The notes under the pieces were generated by a model. That model did no database searches. It saw nothing but the letters and a program-made list of their open reading frames with translations, and was not told the origin of the DNA. A stretch of 64,000 nucleotides of DNA from JBHIYN01 sp041984235 (GTDB lineage: Bacteria > Pseudomonadota > Gammaproteobacteria > Ga0077536), in contig JBHIYN010000008.1 of NCBI GenBank assembly GCA_041984235.1, forward strand, positions 232,461-296,460, read 5' to 3'. This document shows positions 43,939-52,600 of the stretch, in pieces. The translations under genes were made by a program, and so were the position numbers. How positions within the stretch are numbered: the stretch's first letter is position 1; every line of letters begins with the position of its first letter.

Positions 43939-44322
43939 TCAGGCGGTGGCAAAGGAGATTTTCAGAATCGCGACGACGCCGAGCAGCGCGCCGAAGGCGA
44001 GTGCCAGCTTCATCACGATGAGTGCCGCCACCTTGGTGAACTCGGCGTGCACGTAGTCCTCGATGACCACCTGCAGGCCGAGCGCGGCGTGGTAGAAGAC
44101 GCTCAGCACGAGCCCGATCAGCAGTACCGTTACGAACGGGGAGCCGATCCAGCTCACGATTTCGGCATGGCTGTCGCCGAGATGACCGAGGATGGTCGTG
44201 GCGAACCACAGCGCCAGCGGGATCAGCGCGATGGCGCTGAGGCGCTGGTGCCACCAGTGATGGGATCCGCTCTTGGCCGAGCCGAGTCCGCGTACGCGGC
44301 CGAGATCGCTGCGCAGGCTCAT
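43939..44322 (-). CDS. sdhD: Succinate dehydrogenase membrane anchor SdhD
   Basis: 127 aa with three membrane segments; starts at ATG 44322 (MSLRSDLGRVRGLGSAKSG), overlapping sdhC by 4 nt. The heme-ligand His candidate lies in SVFYHAALGLQVVIEDY, where the following Asp-Tyr pair is typical of the quinone-binding region. The segment HHWWHQRLSAIALIPLALW matches the family opening. Confidence 0.92.
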   Translation of the reverse strand: MSLRSDLGRVRGLGSAKSGSHHWWHQRLSAIALIPLALWFATTILGHLGDSHAEIVSWIGSPFVTVLLIGLVLSVFYHAALGLQVVIEDYVHAEFTKVAALIVMKLALAFGALLGVVAILKISFATA

Positions 44323-44708
44323 GCCGCGCCTCCCTGGGCCAGTACACAGCCCCAGGTCAGCGCCGTGAGCGCGATGCAGCCGACGAGGACCGCGATGCCG
44401 GTCTTGTCGGCGGTGTCGAGCGCGAAACCCCGGCCGGTGTCCCACAGCAGGTGGCGAATACCGTTCAGCAGATGGTAGTAGAAGGCCAGCGTCCAGCCGA
44501 ACAGTACGATCTGCGCCGGCAGCGATGCGAGACAGGTGCGCGCCTGCTCGTAGGCCTCGGCGCCGAGCGCGGCCGCGACCAGCCAGTACAGCAGGAGCAG
44601 CGTGCCCAGTGCGAGGAAAACGCCGGTCGCGCGGTGCGTGATCGACAGCTTCGCGAGCAACGGCAGCCGGTAGACCTGCAGGTGCGGTGAAAGAGGGTTG
44701 TCAGGCAT
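44319..44708 (-). CDS. sdhC: Succinate dehydrogenase cytochrome b556 subunit SdhC
   Basis: 129 aa with three membrane segments. The N-terminus RPLSPHLQVYRL-type motif appears as NPLSPHLQVYRLPLLAKLS, followed by SITHRATG with the quinone/heme-region Ser and His, and HLLNGIRHLLWDTG carrying the heme-ligand His. First gene of the sdh operon. The 151 nt between its start and the SdhAF4 gene should hold the operon promoter, but I found no convincing -35/-10 pair there. Confidence 0.94.
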   Translation of the reverse strand: MPDNPLSPHLQVYRLPLLAKLSITHRATGVFLALGTLLLLYWLVAAALGAEAYEQARTCLASLPAQIVLFGWTLAFYYHLLNGIRHLLWDTGRGFALDTADKTGIAVLVGCIALTALTWGCVLAQGGAA

Positions 44709-44859
44709 GGGCTAACCGCTCGTCATGTTCGGGTGGTACACAATCGCCGGCGACGGATCGCGTCCGGCAGGTATTTCGGTCACCGCGCCGCCCGGACCGC
44801 GCGGCCGGGTGCTTCGATGGCGGGCGACATGTCGGCGCTGGCGTTGCCGTCAGCGCACT

Positions 44860-45030
44860 TCAGAAATCGATACAGCGTCCCTTGCGTTCCCAGTCACCGT
44901 AACGGGTCGGCTCCGGACCCTTGGGTCCGCCAATCTCCTTCGGCCCGACCTTTGGCGGCCGCTCCTGCCCGTTGTCTTCGGGGGAGATCTCGGGCGCGTC
45001 GGAGGGCGGGTCTTGATGCTTGTCGGACAT
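44860..45030 (-). CDS. SdhAF4/DUF1674 succinate dehydrogenase assembly factor (56 aa)
   Basis: A 56-codon gene, ATG at 45030 to TGA at 44860. The C-terminal block GGPKGPEPTRYGDWERKGRCIDF, read in pieces as GGPKGPEPTRYGDW and ERKGRCIDF, is the hallmark of DUF1674/SDHAF4, which binds flavinylated SdhA before it joins SdhB and limits oxidant leakage. The N-terminal half is Pro/Asp-rich and unstructured (DPPSDAPEISPEDN). It lies immediately upstream of sdhC on the same strand and therefore completes the sdh assembly set (with sdhE and ygfZ downstream). Confidence 0.85.
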   Translation of the reverse strand: MSDKHQDPPSDAPEISPEDNGQERPPKVGPKEIGGPKGPEPTRYGDWERKGRCIDF

Positions 45031-45116
45031 GGTTCGTGGCGCTGCGTCTGCGCAGATCGTCAGCCCGTAAGTATCTGGCCCCGACGCATCAATTTCAAGC
45101 GCGCTCCGGGCGCGCT

Positions 45117-45578
45117 ATGCTGGCTCGCGCGATGGGTGCGTTCGATGGACCGATACACCTTCACGTCGGGCGTTCACGCCGCCTGCTCGGCGCCGTGCTG
45201 TTGGCACACGGCGCGGCGCTGGGCTGGACGCTGCTCATGTTCGCGCCGGGCTGGGCATACGGGGCGGTCGCGGCTGCGCTGGCGGCCAATGCACTGCGCT
45301 GCGTGCTGCTGCACGGCCGCCGGCGGGACGACGATGTCGTCGCGTTGCTGCTCAAGGCGAGCGGCCGCTGGCAGGTGACCCTGCGCGACGGGCGCGTGCT
45401 GAACGCGGAGCTGACCGGCGCGCCGCTGGTCAGCGTGGCGGTGATCTGTCTCAGCCTGCGGCTGGGCAGCGGGCAGCGGCGCGACCTGGCCCTGCTCGGC
45501 GACAACGTCGCAGCGGCGGCGCACCGGCGGCTGCGCGTGCGCCTGCGCCATGTGCGGCGCCCTGCGGTGCGCTCGTGA
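45117..45578 (+). CDS. YgfX/CptA-like membrane protein
   Basis: 153 aa from the ATG at 45117 (45132 is an alternative). The layout is YgfX-like: IHLHVGRSRRLLGAVLLAHGAALG, two adjacent membrane segments near residues 25-70, then a strand-rich tail with GRWQVTLRDGRVLNAEL and HRRLRVRLRHV. In E. coli, ygfX neighbours sdhE; here it flanks the other side of the sdh operon and is divergent from the SdhAF4 gene. Similarity is by pattern, so function is tentative. Confidence 0.6.
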   Translation: MLARAMGAFDGPIHLHVGRSRRLLGAVLLAHGAALGWTLLMFAPGWAYGAVAAALAANALRCVLLHGRRRDDDVVALLLKASGRWQVTLRDGRVLNAELTGAPLVSVAVICLSLRLGSGQRRDLALLGDNVAAAAHRRLRVRLRHVRRPAVRS

Positions 45579-45588
45579 GCTTGCATCG

Positions 45589-46413
45589 TCAGCCGAGACG
45601 CGCACTGCGCCAGGCCAGGTAGAGCTTGTGCACCGGGGTCGGCTCGACGCGTCGCTCGATCACGCTGCAGTCGTCGTCCAGGGTCAGTCGCAGGGCGTGC
45701 AGACGGATGCGGGCGAGCGTCGTGAACAGCCGCTGGCGGCGGCGCAGGGCGCGCGGCAGGGCGGCGACGCACGCAGCGAGTTGTTCGTGCACGGTGCCGA
45801 GCTCCTCGCGCAGGAGCACACGCAGGGCGTCGGAGCTGGTCGCCGTACGGATGTCCTCGACGTGCAGGCGGTGCCGGGCGAGCGCGTCGTCGGCGAGGTA
45901 GAGCGTGCCGCCGGCACGGTGATGGCGCAGGTCGCACAGCGCGTAGGCGAGCTCGGTCAGCGCGCACAGACGCTGCGGAGGTATGGCTTCGGCGTGCGGC
46001 TGCGCGCCCGCTAGCGCCGTCCACACCTCGCCGTGCAGCGCGGAGATTGCCGCAATGACCGCCGCTCGATCGGCGAGGCGGGGCTCGAGCAGGCTCGCAT
46101 CGACAGCGTCGACCAGCCGCACGAAGACCGCGCGCAGCGTCGGCTCTTCGGCCAGCAGCGGCGCGGCCGCGCGGGTTAGCGGGTGCCGCGCGGACGCGCC
46201 ACCGTCAGCGCTCAGCTCTTCGCGCCACCAGGCCAGCTTGACATGGGCCACGCCGCGGTCGCTGCAGCTTGCCGGGATCCGTGCGAGCTCGCGGTGCAGG
46301 GCCTCGATGATGCGCGCCCGCTCGCGCGCGGCGGCGTCCAGGTAGTGACTGGCGTAGTAGAAATCACTGCCCGGCGCGGGCGTCACCGCGGCCCTGGCCT
46401 GCGCGTCGTTCAC
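45589..46413 (-). CDS. Squalene/phytoene synthase-family protein
   Basis: 274 aa, all-helical. YYASHYLDAAARERARIIEALHRELARIP and VKLAWWREEL match the substrate-facing helices of the squalene/phytoene synthase fold, but the canonical DxxxD metal motifs are poorly conserved (a partial RHHRAGGTLYLADD). It may have lost prenyl synthase activity, like the related NDUFAF6-type proteins. The GTG overlaps the gph stop by 4 nt (GTGA). Position after ubiG-gph hints at a quinone or respiratory role. Confidence 0.65.
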   Translation of the reverse strand: MNDAQARAAVTPAPGSDFYYASHYLDAAARERARIIEALHRELARIPASCSDRGVAHVKLAWWREELSADGGASARHPLTRAAAPLLAEEPTLRAVFVRLVDAVDASLLEPRLADRAAVIAAISALHGEVWTALAGAQPHAEAIPPQRLCALTELAYALCDLRHHRAGGTLYLADDALARHRLHVEDIRTATSSDALRVLLREELGTVHEQLAACVAALPRALRRRQRLFTTLARIRLHALRLTLDDDCSVIERRVEPTPVHKLYLAWRSARLG

Positions 46414-47066
46414 AGCCAGTCGAGCAGCTCGTGCGGGGCGTGCACGCTGCCGTCGCCACCCCAGGTGTGTGGTTGCTCGTCGGGCGCGATGTAGCCGTAC
46501 AGCGCGACCACCACCGGCATGCCGGCCGCCGTCGCGGCCTGCACGTCGCGTTCCGCGTCACCGACATAGAGGCACGAGGCCGGCGGTTGCCCGAGCGCAT
46601 CCGAGGCCGCCAGCAGGGGATCGGGATGCGGCTTGGCGCGTGCCGTGGTGTCGCCCGAAACGACACAGGCGGCACGCCCGGCGAGGTTCAGCGCGGCGAG
46701 CAGCGGCGTCGTCAGCCAGCCCGGCTTGTTGGTGACGATACCCCACGGACGGCGACTGGCCTCGATGCGTTCCAGTACCGCGGCGATGCCGGCGAACAGG
46801 CGGGTCTCGCAGGCGACGTCGTCGCGGTAGACGTCGAGCAGTCGCTGACGGCGGTCGGCGAAAGCCGTGCTGTCCTCGGCGTAGTCGAAGCCGAGCCGGA
46901 CCAGGGCCAGCGAGCCATGCGACACCCACGGCCGGATGCTGGCATAGGGCAGGGGGGCAAGGCCGTCTTCGGCGCGTACTCGGTTGAGCGCCCGCGCCAG
47001 GTCGGGCGCAGTGTCGAGCAGGGTACCGTCGAGGTCGAACAGGACCGCGCGGGGCGCTGCTCTCAT
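46410..47066 (-). CDS. gph: HAD phosphatase, phosphoglycolate phosphatase/MupP type
   Basis: 218 aa. HAD motif I VLFDLDGTLLDTAPDL supplies the nucleophilic Asp, motif II is in GIVTNKPGWLT, and the Asp pair of motif IV is in YVGDAERDVQAA. In Pseudomonas the equivalent gene next to ubiG, MupP, is a MurNAc-6-phosphate phosphatase, so that role and phosphoglycolate removal are both possible. It overlaps ubiG by 4 nt (ATGA) and the squalene-synthase-like gene by 4 nt. Confidence 0.88.
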   Translation of the reverse strand: MRAAPRAVLFDLDGTLLDTAPDLARALNRVRAEDGLAPLPYASIRPWVSHGSLALVRLGFDYAEDSTAFADRRQRLLDVYRDDVACETRLFAGIAAVLERIEASRRPWGIVTNKPGWLTTPLLAALNLAGRAACVVSGDTTARAKPHPDPLLAASDALGQPPASCLYVGDAERDVQAATAAGMPVVVALYGYIAPDEQPHTWGGDGSVHAPHELLDWL

Positions 47067-47785
47067 CGGGGGGCCGGGTCGCCGCGCCGCAGGCGCGCGA
47101 GGTAGTTGACCCGCGGCGCACCGCCGAGGCGGGCACGCCGCGTGATCGGGTTGTAACGCATGCCACTGACATCGAGCAGCTCGAGGCCGTGCCGTCGCGC
47201 ACAGCGTGCGAGCTCGGCCGGGCGCAGGAAGCGCTCGTAGTCATGGGTGCCGCGCGGCAGCAGACCGAGCACGTACTCGGCGCCGAGAATCGCCGTGACG
47301 TAGGCGGCGGGCGTGCGGTTCAGGGTCGACACCACCAGCTCGCCGCCATCACGCAGCAGTTGCGCACAATCGCCGATCAGGGCGTCGACGTCGGGCACGT
47401 GCTCGACCAGCTCCATGCACACGACCAGGTCGAAGGCCCGCGGTTCACGCGTTGCGAGGGCGGCGCACAGCTCGGCGCGGTAATCGATGTCCAGACCATG
47501 TGCCTTGCCGTGCGCGCGCGCGACCTCGATCAGCTCGGGCGCCGCGTCGATGGCCGTCACCTGCGCGCCGCGCGCGGCCAGGGCCGTGCTCAACAAGCCG
47601 CCCCCGCAGCCGATGTCCGCCACCCGACGGCCGTCGAGCGGGCAGGCAGCGGCAATGTATTCGAGGCGGCACGGATTGATGTCGTGCAGGGTACGCAGCG
47701 GGCCATCCGCATCCCACCACTGCGCGGCGAGCGTCGCGAAGCGGTCGCGTTCGTCGCCGTCGAGATTGGGCGTGTCCGTGGCCAC
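47063..47785 (-). CDS. ubiG: Ubiquinone biosynthesis O-methyltransferase UbiG
   Basis: 240 aa from the GTG at 47785, which gives TPNLDGDERDRFATLAAQWWD directly; a longer frame overlaps the upstream gene and has no conserved residues. SAM-binding motif I is VADIGCGGGLLSTALAARG, with CMELVEHVPD and the C-terminal SGMRYNPITRRA typical for UbiG. It catalyses both O-methylations in ubiquinone synthesis. It lies 28 nt after the FGE-domain protein stop. Confidence 0.92.
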   Translation of the reverse strand: MATDTPNLDGDERDRFATLAAQWWDADGPLRTLHDINPCRLEYIAAACPLDGRRVADIGCGGGLLSTALAARGAQVTAIDAAPELIEVARAHGKAHGLDIDYRAELCAALATREPRAFDLVVCMELVEHVPDVDALIGDCAQLLRDGGELVVSTLNRTPAAYVTAILGAEYVLGLLPRGTHDYERFLRPAELARCARRHGLELLDVSGMRYNPITRRARLGGAPRVNYLARLRRGDPAPR

Positions 47786-47813
47786 GGGTCGCGGGGGTCG
47801 GCTCCTGCCGCGC

Positions 47814-49562
47814 TCAGTTCTCGATGGCGCGGACGACGCGGAAGCCGGTGTAGACGTCGCTCGCCGAGGCGTCCAGCGAGGTGCGCGCCGCGGAGCGCAG
47901 CGCGTCGGCACCATCGGCATAGCTGCCACCACGCACGACCCGCGGTCCGGCGTTGCCGACGATGCGCGCGCTGCCGTTGCCGTGAGCGCCGTGGTAATCC
48001 TCGAACCAGGTGTCCTCGACCCACTCGCGGACGTTGCCGACCATGTGGTAGAGGCGGAAATCATTGCGGTTGATGGTGCGATCGTTGGCTGCCAGCGGAC
48101 GCTCTTCGGCGCCGCGGAAGCTGAAACGCGCATGCGTCGGCAGCAACTCGTCGCCGAAGGGATAGGGTGTGGTGGTGCCGGCACGCGCCGCGTATTCCCA
48201 CTCGGCTTCGCTCGGCAGGCGGTAGCGCGCCCCGGTGACCTCGGACAGCCAGGCGGCGTAGTCGCGCGCCGTCTGCCAGCTCACGTTGACCGCCGGCAGG
48301 GCCGGGTCGTTCCACGGTTGCGCCGGGCAGTCGCGCCCGGCGTGCCGGCACCAGGACGCCAGTTCCGCGCCACTGATCTCGAACATGCCGATGGCGAGCG
48401 GATAATCGATGCGCACGGTGTGGCGCGGCTGTTCCTGCGCCTGTTCGCCACCCATGGTGAATTCGCCCGGCGGCAGCACCACCAGTACCGGCCCCTTGAT
48501 GCCGGAGTCCATGATGTCGATGCAATAGGGGCGGCGCTCGCGGGCCAGCTCGGCCTTGCAGTTGCTGCGCCGGCTACTGGCTTTCGCGGGCGCCGTAACC
48601 GCGGCGGCCGCCGGCGCTGCGGTTACCGCCGCCCGGGTTGCTGCGGCGGGTTCGGCCGGCGCGGTCGCGGCCGGCGCCTCCGCGCTCGGGGCATCCGCGG
48701 CGGCCTCGTCCGCAGCCTCCGGTGGCTCGACCACGTCTTCCGCGACCGGTTCCGCCTCCTCTGCGTCCGTTTCGGGTTCCTGCGGCACCGCCTCGTCGGC
48801 CGCGGGCGGCTCCTGCACCGCGGGTGCCACATCGGGTTCGAAGGGCATCTCGGGCGCGCGCTCTCCGGCGATGCCGAGGTGCTCCTCGCGGGCATCCACC
48901 CACACCTCGCGCGCGCGACGGAAGCGTTCATCGGTAATGCCGAGGTGCTCGGCGAGGTCGAGCAGCTCGGCCTGCGCATCGAGTGCTTCCTCGGCGTCGC
49001 CGATCCCCAGCAACGCGCGCTCGGAGCCGATTTGTCGCAACAGGGCATCACCCATGCGGCGCAGGGAGTCGCTGCCCGCGAGTGCCGCGCGACCATCGGG
49101 AGCGAGGTCGTCGTAGGCTCGGCGCAGCGCGGCGAGGCTGGCCGAGGTCCAGGAATTGTCGGCGAGGAACCGCTCGAGCAGGTCTTTCTCGATCACCGCC
49201 GGGACCGGCACGGCGGGGGGCTCGCCGCCGTCGTCACGTGCCAGCCACTGCAGCGCGCCCCAGGCGACCGCGGCGACCACCGCCAGGGTGACCAGCACCG
49301 TCAGCCATGGGAAGCCGCGCGCTTCGTCGGCGCCGGCGGCCGTAGCCACTGCGGGCATGATCTCCTGCGTGGTGTCGCCGTCGTCCTCGTCGTAAGGGAA
49401 CACCGTCGGCGCTTCCGGCTCCGGCGCCCGCCACGCGACCACCGGCGCTTCGCCGGCGACGATGCGTTCGATCAGCTCGCGCCGCTTGACGCGGTAGGAT
49501 TCGCGGTCGAGGTCGCCGGCGGCATAGGTCCGCGACAGTTCGCGCAGGGTTTCGGAGCTCAT
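47814..49562 (-). CDS. Membrane-anchored protein with C-terminal FGE-sulfatase (SUMF1) domain
   Basis: 582 aa. A short N-terminal helical region (MSSETLRELSRTYAAGDLDRESYRVKRREL, SHOCT-like) precedes an acidic linker, a membrane segment at about 85-106 and a long Ala/Pro/Glu-rich periplasmic stretch. The C-terminal about 240 residues are FGE-sulfatase type: VVLPPGEFTMGGEQAQ, PAVNVSWQTARDYAAWLSE, RLPSEAEWEYAARAG, VGNVREWVEDTW, RGGSYADGADALRSAAR. Such domains act in sulfatase maturation or as lectin-like/enzymatic modules near kinases. No sulfatase is in the window, so partner recognition is more likely. It is 44 nt from the kinase. Confidence 0.8.
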   Translation of the reverse strand: MSSETLRELSRTYAAGDLDRESYRVKRRELIERIVAGEAPVVAWRAPEPEAPTVFPYDEDDGDTTQEIMPAVATAAGADEARGFPWLTVLVTLAVVAAVAWGALQWLARDDGGEPPAVPVPAVIEKDLLERFLADNSWTSASLAALRRAYDDLAPDGRAALAGSDSLRRMGDALLRQIGSERALLGIGDAEEALDAQAELLDLAEHLGITDERFRRAREVWVDAREEHLGIAGERAPEMPFEPDVAPAVQEPPAADEAVPQEPETDAEEAEPVAEDVVEPPEAADEAAADAPSAEAPAATAPAEPAAATRAAVTAAPAAAAVTAPAKASSRRSNCKAELARERRPYCIDIMDSGIKGPVLVVLPPGEFTMGGEQAQEQPRHTVRIDYPLAIGMFEISGAELASWCRHAGRDCPAQPWNDPALPAVNVSWQTARDYAAWLSEVTGARYRLPSEAEWEYAARAGTTTPYPFGDELLPTHARFSFRGAEERPLAANDRTINRNDFRLYHMVGNVREWVEDTWFEDYHGAHGNGSARIVGNAGPRVVRGGSYADGADALRSAARTSLDASASDVYTGFRVVRAIEN

Positions 49563-49606
49563 AGCGTCGTTGTGTCAGCCGTTGCAGCCGGGGCCATCGC
49601 GTGGCG

Positions 49607-52600
49607 CTATCCCGATCCGAGTTCGAGCAGGACGCGGAAGCCGGTGGCGTTGTCCGCGCTGCCATCGTGCGGTTTCTCGAGCGAGACCTCGCACTTGCTG
49701 AACACGTCCTCGAAGGCACCGCCGCGCGCACTCACGCCGCCGTCGGTGGTGACCAGCTCCTGGGCGTTACCGACATAGTTGTACAGGCCCCAGCCGTTGG
49801 CCTTGCCGGTGTTGACGCCCATCAGGCCCTGGCCCTTGAGGAGCTGCCCGTTCATTTCCACCCGGCAGTTGTGATCGGGCTTCGGTTGATCGCCGCCGGC
49901 GTTGGCGGCGTAGCTCCACTCGGCCGCGGACGGCAGGCGGAAGCTGAGTCCGGTGCGCTGCGACAGCCACTCGACGTAGGCGCGTGCCTGCTCCAGCGTG
50001 ATGCCCGTGATCGGCAGCCGGCCCTCCTGTCCCTTGACCGGTTCGCAGCTGCGCGACAGCGCGCAAAAGCGGTTGTAGTCGGACACGGTGACCTCGTACT
50101 TGCCGATTGCGAACGGCCGCTCGAAGCCTTCGCCGGCCGGCACCACCACCATCAGCGGGCCGCGCTGGTTGCCGGCCACGAAATAGAAGCAGGTGCCTTT
50201 CTTGCGCTTGCCATGTCCGGCGAGCCGCGCTTCACACGGATTGGTCGGCGGCAGGGCGTCGGGAATGGTGAACTCCTCGCTGACCAGGCCGCCCGAGTCG
50301 TCGGTCAGGGTGCTGAGCTTGGCCACCACGCGCGCATGCTCCTTCTTGAACGTGGAGCTGTCGGCCCACACGTCGAGCGCCTGCTCCATGGTCTTCAGTG
50401 CGCTCTCGTAGTCGCCGCCCTTGTACTGCGACTTGTAGCTGTCGTAGAGCGCCTTGGCTTCCTTGACGCGGGCGTTGTAAGCGCCTTTCAGGCGCACGAT
50501 GTCGGGATGCTCAGCCTCGCTCTCGTTGGCCTGCTTGAGCAGATCGCGCGCCGCGCCCAGCAGCGCCTTGTCCATCGCCGCGTTGACCTCGGCGGCGTAG
50601 CGCGACGGCGCCACTTCCAGCGTCACCGGCTCGATCGCGGCGATCACCTGGTTGCCGGCGAACAACTCCTTGGCCTGCTCGATGACCTCGTTGGCGCCGG
50701 TGCCGGCGCTCTCCTTGAGCGCTTCCAGGCGTGCGCTGACCGCTTCGGCCCACTGTGGCTCCGAGGACGAGAACACGCCGGGATCGAGGACCTGGACTTC
50801 GGAGATCTTGGCCATGACCTCGCCGAGGTCGAAGTCGCCCCCGCGCGAGAAGATCTTCTGCAGGTCCTGCTTGTTGCCGTCGACGGTGTAGTCGCGCACC
50901 GCGTTCTTGCACTCCAGGCGGTTCGGCTGCAAATCGGCACAGGCGCGCGCGAAGCGCAGCGCCGCCGCGAAGTCGTTGGCCACCGCACGCTGGGTAGCGA
51001 GCTTGTAGTAAGCGGCGGCAAGCAGACGCGGCGCGTCGCGGGTGACGAAGGGATCCTCGGCCTCGCCGGTTTCCTCGCGCAGCGCGTCCAGCGTCTTGGT
51101 CGCGTTGGCGACATCGTTCGCACGCGCCTGGGTTTCGAAGGTGCGCTTGAGTCCCTCGATGCGCGCCAGCCGCGCCTGCTCGGCCTGCTCGCGCTCGAAC
51201 GCCTCGGTGGCGATGGCCAGGGCCTCGCGCTCCTCGCTCAGCCCCGGCGTGTCGGCGGCGAAACGTTCGGCGTCGGCGAGCAGGTTGGCGCCCTCGGCGA
51301 GACGCTGCGCCTTGCGCATCTCGATCGCGCGCTCGAGGTAGACCGCCGCGATGCGCGCACCGACCTCGTCGAGCCAGGCGTCGCCGGGCTCGCCCAGTGC
51401 GGCGACCGTTTCCATCTTCTGGCGCACGCTGGCACGCCAGTCGCGATCGGCGACCGGATCTTCCAGCAGTTGCTCGACCTCGCGCTTGGAGTCGGCGACG
51501 AGCTTCTTCTGCTGTTCGATCAGCGCCTGCTTGCGCGACTGCTCGAGGTCGACCAGCTGGCCGGACAGCTCGCTCGCCTGCGGCACGTTGACCAGCGCCT
51601 GGCGGGTGACGTCGACGGCATCGTCCCAGCGGCCGTCCGTGCCCATCGTGGCGGCGCCGCGGCTGACCGCGGCGGCGAGCGCGAGCTCGGCCTCGCCGAT
51701 GCGTGGATCGGCCGGCGCGAGCGGGCGCAGTTCGTCGAGACGTGCGAACGCGGTGTCGAAGGCGGCGCGGTCGGCGCCGAGCTGCTCGAGGCTCGCGGCG
51801 TAGGCCGGGAACTCGGCATCGAAGCTCGCCCTGCGCTGCGCGGCGACCTCGGCGCGCGCGGCGTCGTCGAGCTCGCGCAGGGCCGCGAGACGTTCGCCCT
51901 CGGCGTCGACCAGGGTCTGCACGCCGGCGGCGGGCGGGACCTCGGCGGCGGCCGCCAGGGCTTTACCGGCGGCATCGAAGTCGCCGCTGGCGCGTGCCGC
52001 CTCGGCGTCCTTGAGCCACGCCTTGGCAACCTGGTTGCGGGCGTTTTCCGTGCGCGGACTACGCGGCGCTATGGCCACCAGCCGCGCCAGGCGCTCGCGC
52101 GCTTCGGGCGCGAGCTGGTCAGCGGCAACCGCCTCGGTCACCGCGCCGCGCGCCTCGGCCACGACCTCGTCGAACTGCTCGCCGAGTGGCTTGGCGCGCG
52201 CGTTCAGCCCGTGCAGGCCGAGCCCGCGCAGCATGGCGTTGTAGTCGCCGCCCATCAGTGCGCTCTTGCCCCACGCCTTGCTCGCCTCCAGCGCGGCGAG
52301 ATCGGCGCGCGCCAGCGGCTCGACCTCGGCGCGCAGCTCGTCGAGCAACTCGTTGGCCGGATCGGCCGCGGCGAGATCGGCGATCGCGCCGCCGACCCGT
52401 GCGTAGGCGGCGAGGCCCTCGCCGGAGTCGCGCGCTTCCTGGATGCTCGCAATCGCACGCAGGATACGCGCGGTGGTCTCGGCGCGATCCTTGGCGCCGG
52501 CGATCTTGTCGAGCAGGTTCTTGAGGTTGGCATTGTCGGCCATCAGGCCGATGCCGGTGTCGCCGAGCTCCTCGGCGTACTCGAAGTCGTCGTTCTCGAG

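Noticed and set aside
42112..44478. A 788-codon plus-strand frame opposite sdhA and sdhD
   Set aside because: The reverse strand encodes sdhA and sdhD with all catalytic motifs. The plus-strand frame is Gly/His/Val-rich low-complexity sequence typical of antisense shadows.
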